64,000 nucleotides of DNA from Pararhizobium sp. (GCA_017794825.1 CP051237.1:4544501-4608500), one strand, 5' to 3'; positions 51,691 through 61,292 are shown, counted from the stretch's first letter. Made by a program: numbers and translations. The notes: generated by a model from the letters alone, not told the origin.

Positions 51691-52941
51691 ATGGCGAACG
51701 GCTGGCGCGTTTTTCTGCATATCGTACCGGCGGCCTTCATGTCTGCGATGGCCGGCTCGCCGGCTTCGGCGGGTGAGCTTCCTGAAGGGGAGGCGCTTGG
51801 CTTCGTCGAAAGCGTGTGCACGGGATGTCACGGCGCAAGCACGATAACCGGCAGTTCCGGCTACGACGCGCAAGGGTGGCTGGATCTCACAAGCACGATG
51901 ATCGATCTGTCCGGCGTTCCCGAAGAAAGAGCGCAGGCCATGGAGTACCTGGCCCTGCATTTCCCGCCCAACCGGGATCGGGCGCCGGATCTAAGGCCGG
52001 GCGACGCCCTGATCAGGTTCACGGAGTGGGTCACGCCCACACTTGGACAGCGCTCCCGCGACCCGATCGAGGCGGAGGACGGCTCCATCTGGTGGGCCGG
52101 GCAGTGGGGAAACCTGATCGGGCGCATCAATCCCGAAACCGGCGAGATGACCGAATATCTTCTGCCGCCGGACTCGATGCCGCATTCGGTGACGCTCGAT
52201 GCATCGGGCAATGTCTGGTACACGGGCAACAAGAACGGGACCATCGGCAAATTCGATCCGGCGACGGAAGAGATCACGGTTTTCGAAATGCCGGATCCCG
52301 AGGCGCGCGATCCGCACACGGCAATCTTCGACGGAAACGGAATTCTCTGGTTTACGCTTCAGCAGAGCAACATGATCGGGCGTCTCGATCCGGGATCGGG
52401 CGACATCAGGCTTGTCAGGATGAAGACGCCGGGGGCGCGGCCCTATGGTATAAAGATCGACGCCGAGGGTTCTCCCTGGATCGCCTGCAATGGCGGCAAC
52501 TGCCTGGTCAGGGTCGACCCGGAAACGATGGCGCTGACGGAAGTAAAACTGCCCGACCCGAAGACAAAGGTCCGGCGTCTGGATATCGATTCCGACGGCA
52601 ATATCTGGTTCGTCAATTCGTCCCTCGGCCGGATCGGGCGGCTTCAGCCGGAAACCGGCGAGGTCAGGGAATGGCCGTCGCCAAGCGGGCCGGATTCGCA
52701 TCCTTACGCGCTGGCGGTGGTCGACGGGATTGTCTGGTACAATGAATCGCGGCGAAGGCCGGACGCGCTCGTCCGGTTCGATCCGGCGACGGAGCAGTTC
52801 CAGAGCTGGGCGATACCTTCCGGCGACGTCTACGCCGGGATCGTGAGACACATGCGGGCCGCGAGGGACGGGGGGCTCCTGATCCATCAAAGCAGCACCA
52901 ACCGCATCATCAAGGTGGATATCGGCCCGGCGGTCGATTGA
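51691..52941 (+). CDS. cytochrome c / Vgb-like beta-propeller protein
   Basis: About 416 residues with a signal peptide (VFLHIVPAAFMSAMAGSPASA). A haem-binding CTGCH near residue 45 sits in a truncated cytochrome c-like helix region (GYDAQGWLDLTSTMIDLSG). This is followed by six repeats of a virginiamycin-B-lyase-type propeller, each with (I/V)WYTGN...IGKFDPATEEITVFE-like strands. The propeller family is named for streptogramin lyase, but cytochrome-linked versions are periplasmic proteins of unknown role. The ATG at 51691 has GAGAGG seven bases upstream. It is followed 84 bp later by a deaminase-like gene. Confidence 0.85.
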   Translation: MANGWRVFLHIVPAAFMSAMAGSPASAGELPEGEALGFVESVCTGCHGASTITGSSGYDAQGWLDLTSTMIDLSGVPEERAQAMEYLALHFPPNRDRAPDLRPGDALIRFTEWVTPTLGQRSRDPIEAEDGSIWWAGQWGNLIGRINPETGEMTEYLLPPDSMPHSVTLDASGNVWYTGNKNGTIGKFDPATEEITVFEMPDPEARDPHTAIFDGNGILWFTLQQSNMIGRLDPGSGDIRLVRMKTPGARPYGIKIDAEGSPWIACNGGNCLVRVDPETMALTEVKLPDPKTKVRRLDIDSDGNIWFVNSSLGRIGRLQPETGEVREWPSPSGPDSHPYALAVVDGIVWYNESRRRPDALVRFDPATEQFQSWAIPSGDVYAGIVRHMRAARDGGLLIHQSSTNRIIKVDIGPAVD

Positions 52942-53024
52942 CTGTCGTTTATCGGCTGCGAAGGTTGCCACCCCAGTCGGAGGATGACATTCTGTATTCG
53001 TCCTCCAACCGATGAGTCCCTGAA

Positions 53025-54521
53025 ATGGCAACACTTTTTACCGGTGACTGGGTCGTCGCCAATGACGGCGATCGTCATGTCCTGATTCCCGATGGCGTTG
53101 TGGTCGTGGAGGGCGACAGCATCGTGCATGTCGGAACGTCATACGACGGCGCGCCGGAACGGATCATCGGTGGTTCTGGCGCGGTGGTGATCCCCGGTTT
53201 CATCGATGTCCACGTTCACGCCGGATCGCGGGCCCTGCATCGTCTTTTTTCCGACACCGGGCGTCCGGAACTGTTCGGACAGCCCTTTCTGGAAGTGGCG
53301 ATCGGCAGGCCAGGCGCCGTGTGGTCGGGCGGCAAGACGGTCGACGAGATCAGCGGCATGACGGCCGCCGAACGGACGCAGCTGGAGGCGGATTTCACCA
53401 CGTGTGAACTGATCACCGCAGGCATCACGACTTTCCTTGAGTTCGGCGCGAAGCAGCCGATGCAGGAGGCGCTGGCGCGATCCGTCGCCCGAATGGGCAA
53501 CCGGGCATACCTTGCGGCGGGTTTCGAGTCGGGAACGTGGAGCTGCAACGACAAGGGCATGCCGAAGTTCCTCTGGGACGAAGCTGCGGGCGACGAGGAA
53601 CTGGCCAAGGGTCTGAAATTCATCGAATCCGTGCAGGGCAGCGCCGACGACCGCATTCGCGGCGCCTTGACGCCGCGTTTCAGCGACACCTGTACGCCCG
53701 GCGCGTTGCAGCGGGGCCTGGAGATCGCACGCGAAAGAAAGATGCCGGTCGCCATCCACGCGGCTTACAACATTCACGAATTCTACGACATCGCCGTGCG
53801 CGAAGGCAAAACGCCGATCGAGTTCCTGGCGGAAATCGGGCTGACCGAGCTGGGGCCGTTGCTCAACCTCGGTCATTGCAATTTTGTCGGGGACCTGGCC
53901 CCGCTCCATTATTCGGGCAGCGACGACCTCCACCTTATCGGGAGCCACAGCTGCACCGTTTCTCACTGCCCGGTCAATCTTGCGCGCAGGGCGCGTTACC
54001 TCGATAGCTGGAAACGCTACAGCGAATCAGGCGTTAACCTGGCGCTTGGAACCGACACCTATCCGCGCGACATGTTCATGCAAATGCGCATGGCGTCCTA
54101 TTTCGGAAAAGTAGTTTCCCGGGATCTCTATTCGGCGAGCGCCGCCGAGGTGTTCGACGCGGCGACAGTCGGGCCTGCGCGTTCGCTCGGGCGCGACGAC
54201 ATCGGCCGGCTGGCGGTCGGCGCGAAGGCCGATATCGCCGTGGTGGACATGACCGGAAATCAGGGGCTGCGTGTCGGGCCGGTGCGCGACCCGATACGGG
54301 CCATGGTCGAATGCGGTATAGCGGACGACATATCGACGGTCATGATCAACGGCGCCGTCAGGATGGAAAACCGGATTGTTGAAGGGGTCGATCTGGCCCG
54401 GTTGCGCGCCTCGGCCGACAAGATGGCGCAGGGCCTCTGGGCCGGATTGCAGGATTGGGATCCCTTAGGCAGAACGGCTGACGAGATGAACCCCTACAGC
54501 TACCCCGTGATGAACGCGTAA
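53025..54521 (+). CDS. amidohydrolase, chlorohydrolase/cytosine-deaminase-like
   Basis: 498 residues of the metal-dependent amidohydrolase fold. Motifs are the HxH in GFIDVHVHAG, a helix His in VAIHAAYNIHE, the third His region LGHCNF and SHSCTVSHCPVNLARRARYL, and the metal/acid Asp in LGTDTYPRD. The composite N- and C-terminal beta sandwich is present. The order matches ATZ/TRZ/SsnA-type deaminases and hydrolases, which act on ring nitrogens or halides. The substrate is unknown. It converges with the next gene with no bases between the stops. Confidence 0.85.
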   Translation: MATLFTGDWVVANDGDRHVLIPDGVVVVEGDSIVHVGTSYDGAPERIIGGSGAVVIPGFIDVHVHAGSRALHRLFSDTGRPELFGQPFLEVAIGRPGAVWSGGKTVDEISGMTAAERTQLEADFTTCELITAGITTFLEFGAKQPMQEALARSVARMGNRAYLAAGFESGTWSCNDKGMPKFLWDEAAGDEELAKGLKFIESVQGSADDRIRGALTPRFSDTCTPGALQRGLEIARERKMPVAIHAAYNIHEFYDIAVREGKTPIEFLAEIGLTELGPLLNLGHCNFVGDLAPLHYSGSDDLHLIGSHSCTVSHCPVNLARRARYLDSWKRYSESGVNLALGTDTYPRDMFMQMRMASYFGKVVSRDLYSASAAEVFDAATVGPARSLGRDDIGRLAVGAKADIAVVDMTGNQGLRVGPVRDPIRAMVECGIADDISTVMINGAVRMENRIVEGVDLARLRASADKMAQGLWAGLQDWDPLGRTADEMNPYSYPVMNA

Positions 54522-56204
54522 TCACGTCGGTTGGTGAACGAAGCGCCCGTCGACCATGGTGTAGAGGCATTCAAGTTTGGTCAGTTCTTCGGGAGCAATC
54601 GTCACAGGATCCTGGGCCAGAACGGCAAGGTCGGCGAGATTGCCGGGCGTCAGGGGACCTTTTTCCCTTTCATCGCCTGTCAGCATGGCGCCCGCCACAG
54701 TCATGAGCCGCAGCGCTTCTTCCGGGGTCACCGCCTGGCCCGGCCCGAGAGCCTGTCCGGTGGTGCGCTCCTGGCGCGTGACCATGTTCCACAAGGTGAA
54801 CGCCGGATCGTAGGGAATGTTGTCCGTACCTGCAGCGACGAACATGCCGCTATCGAGCATGGAGCGTATCGGCACGACAGATTCTCCGCGATCGGCGTCG
54901 GCGAAATAGCGGGCGCCGCCTTTCCAGACGAAATAGACCGGTATGGTCGTCACCAGAACATCCATCTGCTTGAGCTTGTCGAGGTCTTCCTGACGGCTTC
55001 GCGCGATGTGCTCCACCACCCATCGCTTTCCCCTCAGGTCGAAACGTTCGGCGACCTTCTCGAGGATCGGAACGATGCGATGAAGATTGTCCAGCGCGAT
55101 CGTGTGCATGCGGATGTCATTGGCCGCGCACAGCATGCAGTATTCCAGGAAGTCGGATTCGTCATTCGCCTGCTCGACAAAACCGGCCCACCCAGTGTCC
55201 GGCAATGATTTTCTAGACAACGCCGCAGACACTGAATTTCCGCCGAAGGCGACATGGAGCCCGCAAATTCTGAACCAGGGATCGTCAATCGTCTCGCCTC
55301 TGGCTTCCGCCGCCCAGTCGCCTAATGCTGCGCGCGCTTCCCTGAAACTTTCCCAGGCGGGGCTCAGCACGAAGCCGAGCCGCGTGGTGAGCGAACCCTC
55401 CCGCCACAGTTCGCGATAGGCGTCAATCGTTCGCTCGGAAAGACCGTGGCCTTCATAAACGCTTGTCGTGCCGGCCGCGTTGTAGAGACGCATGGAGCGA
55501 ACGAGCGCCTCTCTGCGTTGCTCGAATGTGAAGCGCGGGACAGCCGGCAGCAGATCATTGTCGACCGTCGGGCGTGGATTACTCTCCACGATAACGCCGG
55601 TCGGCTCGCCGAACCGGTCTCGCATGATCTCCACGCCCTCGCACGAGGGTTTGGTGTCTCGGTCTATGCCGTTGAGGCGAAGCGCGCGCGAATTGAGGGC
55701 CGTGTAGCCGGGAGGCTGTCCCCAATTGGCGAAAACGGCCGAGATGCAAACCGGGTGGTCGGGAGCCGCACGGTCGAGCTCTGTGCGGTCGGGCATCCGC
55801 TTTTCGGCAAGCGTGTCCGGCCCGCCGAAATAGTAGGGAGGCTCGCCCACCGGCATGGTGACGATCCACTCCCCCGACGGCGTGTTAGCGGCCGCAGCCC
55901 TGATCCTGTCCAGGACATCGGCGATGGATTTCGCGCCTTTGAGGGTGGGTCTGATCGATTTCAGACCCTCGCGGTCCATGTGGGCGTGCGTGTCGTTGAA
56001 TCCCGGAATGACGGTGGCGCCATCCAGTTCGATCACCTTCGTGGACGGCCCGACGAGCGCGCGAATATCATCATTGGATCCGACGGCTGCGATGCGGTTT
56101 CCGGCGACCGCGATCGCTTCAGTGCAGGTTCCCCGCGCATCCAGCGTTCTTATGCGCCCGCCGAGAAAGACAGTGTTCGCGGCGGGCGCGTGAGGATCAT
56201 GCAT
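54522..56204 (-). CDS. YtcJ-type amidohydrolase (amidohydrolase 3 family)
   Basis: 560 residues. The N-terminal NTVFLGGRIRTLDARG strand set and GFNDTHAHMDREGLKS carry the HxH motif. ALDNLHRIVP, KRWVVEHIARSRQEDLDKL (second and third His) and VAAGTDNIPYDP (metal Asp) follow, with the C-terminal GNLADLAVLAQDP typical of this family. It hydrolyses an amide or imide bond. It starts 15 bp after the stop of the ABC permease gene on the same strand and is therefore the last gene of the importer operon; it probably acts on the imported compound. Confidence 0.88.
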   Translation of the reverse strand: MHDPHAPAANTVFLGGRIRTLDARGTCTEAIAVAGNRIAAVGSNDDIRALVGPSTKVIELDGATVIPGFNDTHAHMDREGLKSIRPTLKGAKSIADVLDRIRAAAANTPSGEWIVTMPVGEPPYYFGGPDTLAEKRMPDRTELDRAAPDHPVCISAVFANWGQPPGYTALNSRALRLNGIDRDTKPSCEGVEIMRDRFGEPTGVIVESNPRPTVDNDLLPAVPRFTFEQRREALVRSMRLYNAAGTTSVYEGHGLSERTIDAYRELWREGSLTTRLGFVLSPAWESFREARAALGDWAAEARGETIDDPWFRICGLHVAFGGNSVSAALSRKSLPDTGWAGFVEQANDESDFLEYCMLCAANDIRMHTIALDNLHRIVPILEKVAERFDLRGKRWVVEHIARSRQEDLDKLKQMDVLVTTIPVYFVWKGGARYFADADRGESVVPIRSMLDSGMFVAAGTDNIPYDPAFTLWNMVTRQERTTGQALGPGQAVTPEEALRLMTVAGAMLTGDEREKGPLTPGNLADLAVLAQDPVTIAPEELTKLECLYTMVDGRFVHQPT

Positions 56205-56219
56205 TGAAGTCGCGTCTCG

Positions 56220-57098
56220 CTATTTGGACGAATACCAGGGGAATATCCGGCTCTGCAGAAAGGTGAACAGGCGATCCACCATATACCCCAGGAAACCAAG
56301 CGTCGCGATGCCGATGAACATGATGTCGACCCTGAACAACTGATGGGACGTCGCCACCATGTAACCGACGCCCGAACTTGCTCCCGCCAGCTCGGCGGCC
56401 ACGAGAACGATCAGAGCGATGCCTATCCCCTGTCGCAAGCCGACCAGGATGAACGGCAGGGAGGCGGGGAGAATGACGTTGAACATCGTCTGGTAAGGCG
56501 TCGCGCCAAGGCTCTTGGCGGACCTCACGAGCACGGGAGGCACATCCCGCACGCCGGTGAACGTGTTGAGCCAGATAGGAAAGAACGCACCCCAGGAGAT
56601 GAGGGCCACCTTTGAAGCCTCGCCGATGCCGAACCAGAGCAGCGACAACGGAACGAGCGCGATGGCCGGTATGGACCGCATGCCGTGCAGAACCGGATCG
56701 CTCAAATGCTGAACCAGTGCGATGCGACCGGTAAACAGGCCGGCGACAATGCCGAGTACTGCGGCTATGACGAAGCCAAACAGGACGCGCCGCATACTGA
56801 CCGCGATGTTCTCGAGGAGTTCACCCGATTCGACGAGTTCGACCAGGGTGCCGACGACATCCGACGGCGGCGGGAACAGCAGAATGTTCATCCAGGGAAT
56901 AACGTGCGGCGTTGCTTCCCAGAGCAGCAGGAACAGCAGGACCCCGAGCAGATTCAGCGCGAGCTGCGATATGGCCTTCCTGCGTTTCTCCTCATTCAGC
57001 TTGCGCAGGAATGACTGCTCCTGTTCCTGCCAATGGGATGGATCGATCGCCGCTTCGGGGTTGCTGCTGTCTTGTTTCGACGTCGTCTGAGCGCTCAT
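56220..57098 (-). CDS. ABC transporter permease (SsuC/TauC type)
   Basis: 292 residues with about six membrane helices and the EAA loop AKSLGATPYQTMFNVILPASLPFILVGLRQG, which contacts the ATPase. An additional charged N-terminal stretch (WQEQEQSFLRKLNEEKRRK) precedes helix 1. It overlaps the ATPase gene by 4 bp. It forms the channel of a nitrate/sulfonate/taurine-type importer, a class that also covers pyrimidine precursors. Confidence 0.9.
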   Translation of the reverse strand: MSAQTTSKQDSSNPEAAIDPSHWQEQEQSFLRKLNEEKRRKAISQLALNLLGVLLFLLLWEATPHVIPWMNILLFPPPSDVVGTLVELVESGELLENIAVSMRRVLFGFVIAAVLGIVAGLFTGRIALVQHLSDPVLHGMRSIPAIALVPLSLLWFGIGEASKVALISWGAFFPIWLNTFTGVRDVPPVLVRSAKSLGATPYQTMFNVILPASLPFILVGLRQGIGIALIVLVAAELAGASSGVGYMVATSHQLFRVDIMFIGIATLGFLGYMVDRLFTFLQSRIFPWYSSK

Positions 57099-57844
57099 GT
57101 GTGGAATGCCTCGTTTACTTTCGCATAGAGCGCGCCGAAATCCGGAGATGTGCGATCACGCGGGTAGGGCAGGTCGACCGGAACGATCTCCTTGATCCGC
57201 CCAGGATGGGGAGACATGATGATGATCTTGCTCGACAGGAAAACCGCTTCCTCGATATTGTGTGTGATGAACAGGACGCTGAATTTCAGCTTTTCCCAGA
57301 GCCGCAGCACCTCTTCCTGAAGACTTGTGCGCGTCATCGCGTCGACGGCGGCGAAGGGCTCGTCCATCAGGAGGAGTTGCGGCTCGTTGACCAGCGCTCT
57401 CGCGACGGCGACGCGCTGGCGCATCCCGCCAGACAATTCACCTGGATAGCGGTCCGCGGCGTGGGTCAGGTTGATCATCTCCAGGTATTTGTCGGACATC
57501 GCGCGTCGATCCGCTTTCGATACGCCCTTGAGCCGCATGGGAAACTCGATGTTTTCGCGAGAGGTCAGCCATGAAAAAAGAGCGTATTCCTGGAAAACGA
57601 CGCCGCGATCGGGGCCGGGACCTTCGATTGCGTTCCCGTTGAGCAGGGCGTCGCCCTCCGTCGGCGTTATGAAGCCGCCTATGATGTTGAGAAGCGTCGT
57701 CTTGCCACAACCCGAGGGGCCGATCGCGCAGATGAATTCGCCTTGTTCGATGTTCACCGACACACCTTGCAAGGCCCATGTCGCGCTGTCGTCGGACGTC
57801 GCGTAGATTTTCGATACGTTCTTGATTTCTATTAATGCAGTCAT
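57095..57844 (-). CDS. ABC transporter ATPase (SsuB/TauB type)
   Basis: 249 residues with Walker A GPSGCGKTT, Q-loop FQEYALFSW, signature LSGGMRQRVAVARAL, Walker B LLMDEPFAAVD and switch His VLFITHNIEEAVFL. It energises the importer formed with the 57098 permease and the 58950 binding protein. An 83-bp spacer containing a GC hairpin separates it from the upstream binding-protein gene. Confidence 0.92.
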   Translation of the reverse strand: MTALIEIKNVSKIYATSDDSATWALQGVSVNIEQGEFICAIGPSGCGKTTLLNIIGGFITPTEGDALLNGNAIEGPGPDRGVVFQEYALFSWLTSRENIEFPMRLKGVSKADRRAMSDKYLEMINLTHAADRYPGELSGGMRQRVAVARALVNEPQLLLMDEPFAAVDAMTRTSLQEEVLRLWEKLKFSVLFITHNIEEAVFLSSKIIIMSPHPGRIKEIVPVDLPYPRDRTSPDFGALYAKVNEAFHT

Positions 57845-57879
57845 GCGTAGCCGCTATTGCTCATTTCACCATGTAAGAC

Positions 57880-57907
57880 GCCGCCCCGGGAGGCTTCCCG
57901 AGACGGC
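57880..57907 (-). other. intercistronic hairpin after the binding-protein gene
   Basis: GCCG...CGGC encloses CGGGA-GGCT-TCCCG, a compact GC-rich stem loop in the 83-bp gap between the binding-protein gene and the ATPase gene. There is no T run. It may stabilise the 5' mRNA segment or partially attenuate, so that binding protein is made in excess. Confidence 0.5.
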
Positions 57908-57927
57908 TGCGACAGTATCGGTTTTTC

Positions 57928-58950
57928 CTACGCGCTCAGCGTTACGCGATCCGGCGCCAGTTCCTCGAGAGCTTCGGTGTAGAAGGTTTCGAGGAAGATA
58001 TCCTTGAGAGGTTTGTCCGGCGCCTTGACAAGGTTTTCGGCGATTGCCCATTCAGCGGCCTTGACCAGATCCTCGAGGAACTTGTCGTCGAAGCGCAGGG
58101 CGAACTCGAAATCGACGGTTTCCGAAATGACCGCATCCGGCGTCGTCTTCGTGCGTTCGGCGACGATTTCGGACCATTTCAGGTCTTCGGCTATGAATTT
58201 TTCCGCCTCAAGCATGGCCGCAACGCCGGGTTTGAGGATTTCGGGTCTTTCGCTGACTATCGACGTGTTCGTGCACATGAGCTGATGGCTCGAGAAATAC
58301 TCCTCCAGACCATCCTGCGTCATGATGAAGGCGTCGTCCTTGATCGCATCCTGCACCACGAAAGCCGCCCGGCTGGTCCAGGAAATTCCGTCCACGTCGC
58401 CCCGCACGACTGCGTTGATTGCATCGCCGGGCGTCATGTTGACGATAGTTACATCGTCCTTGGTGAGCCCGGCCATCTCCAGATAGCGGTGAAGCATGTA
58501 GTGGCCGCTGGTGCCGATCCGGGTCGCAATGGACTTGCCCTTCAGGGAGGAAGGGTCGTCCTGCACTGCGCCGCGTTCGGTGCGCATGACGATCTTCATG
58601 TCCTTGGAATATCGCTGGTAGTTTGCGAATACGATCGGCTTCAGGCCGCGAAGCGCGGCGAACAGGTAGGGCGAATCGGTGGAGGTGCCGAAATCGGAAT
58701 CCTCGGTGAGAGCAGATTCCAGAGACTCGCGGCCGGAGGCGAAGGTCGCTGCGGTCACGTTCAGTCCGTGGTTCGCCCAAGCGCCAATTCCGTCAGCGAC
58801 ATAAGGGACAGACCAGGTGTAGCCGTCGCTGCCATAGGCGATGGAGACATCATAGGTTTGCGCCGATGCAAAGCGATTTGATATCGCCAATGCGGCCGTG
58901 CCGCCAAGCGCCGTTCCGATGAACCGACGGCGGTCTAACTTGAGAACCAT
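57928..58950 (-). CDS. ABC transporter substrate-binding protein (NMT1/SsuA-like, Tat signal)
   Basis: 340 residues with a twin-arginine-like signal (LDRRRFIGTALGGTAALAISNRFASA). The mature part begins YDVSIAYGSDGYTWSVPYVADGIGAWANHGLNV, and SLKGKSIATRIGTSGHYML and GDAINAVVRGDVDG follow; these match the NMT1/SBP_bac family. AGGAG precedes the ATG by nine bases. Tat export suggests folding or a bound ligand before secretion. It heads the operon binding protein - ATPase - permease - amidohydrolase. The ligand is unknown; a RutR-type box lies 212 bp upstream. Confidence 0.88.
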   Translation of the reverse strand: MVLKLDRRRFIGTALGGTAALAISNRFASAQTYDVSIAYGSDGYTWSVPYVADGIGAWANHGLNVTAATFASGRESLESALTEDSDFGTSTDSPYLFAALRGLKPIVFANYQRYSKDMKIVMRTERGAVQDDPSSLKGKSIATRIGTSGHYMLHRYLEMAGLTKDDVTIVNMTPGDAINAVVRGDVDGISWTSRAAFVVQDAIKDDAFIMTQDGLEEYFSSHQLMCTNTSIVSERPEILKPGVAAMLEAEKFIAEDLKWSEIVAERTKTTPDAVISETVDFEFALRFDDKFLEDLVKAAEWAIAENLVKAPDKPLKDIFLETFYTEALEELAPDRVTLSA

Positions 58951-59157
58951 TACGAAACACTCCTGCGTTTGAGATTTTTGTTCGCAGGCGTTTCCTACCC
59001 ATGATGTCAGTCGGCGCTTTTGCCTGTTTTACTTGTTGTCCAACGCCGCTTTCACAACTGTTGGCAGCATGCCGGATGTTACCGGTCTTGCGGTTCCCCA
59101 AAACTGGATGAATACTTGCGTGTCGACACCATCCAGAACCGGTTGCGATTCGTAGCT

Positions 59158-59865
59158 TTACCTGACCAATTGGTCAAGTGTGGTTGGACGTTGTTGAGCT
59201 TGCTCAGAATTACTTTGGCTTATACCGCAGCCGCGCAACACCATGCGCGTTATCAGGTCCGCGGCGGCGTCATAATCTTCGGATTCGAGATGCTGGCGTC
59301 CCAGAACGGATTTGATCTGGATTTCGAAATCCGCATAGGTCTGGGTCGCAGCCCAGATAATCGTGAAAAGATGCTCCGCCGAGACATCGTCCATCTTGCC
59401 CTTTTCGGACCACTGCTTGACGATCTGAGCCTTTTCTTCGACCCATTTGCGCAACTCGTTGCGCAGGAAGTCTGAAAGGACCGGCGCTCCCCTGATCATC
59501 TCGTTCGCGAATATTCTCGAGGCCAAAGGGCGTTCGCGTGACAGCATGACCTTGCGCCTGACGTATCCCGCCAGAGCGTCGCCCGGATCATCGTCGGCGC
59601 TGATGGCCTGAAACGATTCCAGCCATGGCGCCATGATCGATTGCATGAGGGCAAGATAGATATCGCGCTTGGTCTTGAAATAGTAGTGCACGTTCGACTT
59701 CGGCAGTTTCGCGATATCGGCGATCTGCTGCGTCGTCGCGCCATCGAACCCTTTTTCGGCGAAGACCTTCTCGGCGGCGGAAAGGATCTTCAACGTGTTC
59801 CGCATCCGGACGCTGCGATTGCCTGTCCGGTGAGCCGCCTTTCTGATCTGCTTTTTCTCAACCAT
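59158..59865 (-). CDS. TetR family regulator, RutR-like
   Basis: 235 residues. The TetR helix-turn-helix is ILSAAEKVFAEKGFDGATTQQIADIAKLPKSNVHYYFKTKRDIY, with the SNVHYYF recognition helix that is typical of RutR. The C-terminal half carries the RutR/YcdC dimerisation pattern RIFANEMIRGAPVLSDFLRNELRKWVEEK. RutR responds to uracil/thymine and controls pyrimidine degradation in enterobacteria. It is likely co-transcribed with the FAD-protein gene 47 bp upstream. Two palindromes matching the RutR box flank the unit, one of them within its own last codons. Confidence 0.88.
   Translation of the reverse strand: MVEKKQIRKAAHRTGNRSVRMRNTLKILSAAEKVFAEKGFDGATTQQIADIAKLPKSNVHYYFKTKRDIYLALMQSIMAPWLESFQAISADDDPGDALAGYVRRKVMLSRERPLASRIFANEMIRGAPVLSDFLRNELRKWVEEKAQIVKQWSEKGKMDDVSAEHLFTIIWAATQTYADFEIQIKSVLGRQHLESEDYDAAADLITRMVLRGCGISQSNSEQAQQRPTTLDQLVR
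59162..59177. promoter_or_regulatory. RutR-type palindrome (site 1)
   Basis: CTGACCAATTGGTCAA matches TTGACCANNTGGTCAA at all but one base. It overlaps the last codons of the RutR-like gene and lies 212 bp upstream of the divergently placed importer operon's first gene (58950), which it could repress. Confidence 0.65.
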
Positions 59866-59912
59866 TTGGCTCCCAGGGAATGCTGCGGGTCAAAAGAGCT
59901 GTCAGTTACAAA

Positions 59913-61238
59913 TTATCCGGTTTGCAACGATGCCTGGCGCGAGGCGATCGAAGCGATATTCATCGCATGTTTGCGCAACATCGGAAGCGGGACTACTTCG
60001 AAAAAGACGCCGCGCGTCCAGGCGCCCAGAATATAAAGTCCCTCAACAGAAGACCCGTCCGAAGCCACGCTGCGTCCTGAAGCGTCCACCTTCAATCCCA
60101 GGCCAAGAGGGTCCGGCGTGATCAGGCCGTCGTCCAGCGCCGAGGACAGGAGCGGTTCGTCACGCGGGTCGACGCTTGGGCCGGTCGCATTGATCACAAG
60201 ATCGGCCTGCATGTCCCGGTCTCCAATGCGCAAAGCCAGCCCCGCTGGTCCCTTGCGAATATCGGAAATGCGTCCGCGACAAAGCGTCAACCGGCCTTCG
60301 GCGATCAATTGATTGATCGATTGGTGAGACGGCGGCGGCGTTCGATGGCGATGGTGAAGCCAATGTCGCAAGCCATGGCGCGCAAAGGTCGCGCGGTCGG
60401 CCTGGGACCAGCCTTGCCAGAATTCCGAGGTTCGTGTCTTCAACGCTTCGACAACGGCGATCCAATCGAGATCCGGATTGCTGCGGATCTCGGCGATCAC
60501 GGTACGCCAAAGCCTCGACGGCCGGTCGGGTCGCAGATCGGCCGCCTCCGGCCAGGCGACGTTTCTGGCGTCGCTCGGCGGCATGAAAGGACGGTTCGCA
60601 GCGAGGGTAAATCTGGCTTCGGGAGAGACGTTCGCGACGGACAGGACGGCGTCGATCGCCGTCAGACCCGTGCCGGCGACAACCACTTCCCTGGCCCCGG
60701 CCATGTCGGCTTGAGGAATGTTCCAGGGATCCTCAGCCAGTCCGGCCAACTGCGTTGACGCCAGGCGGCGCGGCTTCAGATTTCCCAGCGCCAGCACGAC
60801 CTGTTTCGCATGAAATGCGTCGCCGTTTTCCAGCGTCACGCGAAAGCCGCCATGAACGGGCGTGAGCGACCTTGCGCGGGCGCGGAGGTGCGAAAGGCGC
60901 GCGCGGTCGCGGATCGTGGCGACGACGTCGCCTATATAATCCCCATAAACCTTGCGCGGAAAATAGGTCTCTTCCGCGGTCAGACCGTGGCGTTCAAGCC
61001 AGGGAATGAAGCCTTCAAATCCGTCCAGCGGGTGGGCGTCAAGCTTGTCGGCGGTGACATTGAGCAGATGTCCGCGATTTGTTGTTGAATAGGCCAGCCC
61101 CCGGCCCAACGCTTCGTTCGGCTCCACGATCGTGATTTCACGCGCGCCGAGCATGGTAAGCGCAGCGGCCTGCCACACACCGGCGGCCCCTCCGCCGATG
61201 ATCGCGATCGGCACTTCAGTCTTGCCTGATTTGGCCAT
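59913..61238 (-). CDS. FAD/NAD(P)-binding oxidoreductase-like protein
   Basis: About 441 residues from the ATG at 61238; the frame extends to 61292. The N-terminal FAD motif is PIAIIGGGAAGVWQAAAL, followed by GRGLAYSTTNRGHLLNVTADKLDAHP, typical of the NAD_binding_9/YdhS-like family. A second dinucleotide motif, EVVVAGTGLTAIDAV, and INATGPSVDPRD complete the fold. Some relatives act as N-hydroxylating or carboxylic-acid-linked oxidoreductases; no substrate is known. It is the first gene of the probable unit with the RutR-like gene. RutR-type site 2 sits 83 bp upstream. Confidence 0.8.
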   Translation of the reverse strand: MAKSGKTEVPIAIIGGGAAGVWQAAALTMLGAREITIVEPNEALGRGLAYSTTNRGHLLNVTADKLDAHPLDGFEGFIPWLERHGLTAEETYFPRKVYGDYIGDVVATIRDRARLSHLRARARSLTPVHGGFRVTLENGDAFHAKQVVLALGNLKPRRLASTQLAGLAEDPWNIPQADMAGAREVVVAGTGLTAIDAVLSVANVSPEARFTLAANRPFMPPSDARNVAWPEAADLRPDRPSRLWRTVIAEIRSNPDLDWIAVVEALKTRTSEFWQGWSQADRATFARHGLRHWLHHRHRTPPPSHQSINQLIAEGRLTLCRGRISDIRKGPAGLALRIGDRDMQADLVINATGPSVDPRDEPLLSSALDDGLITPDPLGLGLKVDASGRSVASDGSSVEGLYILGAWTRGVFFEVVPLPMLRKHAMNIASIASRQASLQTG

Positions 61239-61292
61239 GAGTATCCGTTGATTCACGAATATGCGGGACGCCGCGACTCCAGTCGGAACCAT

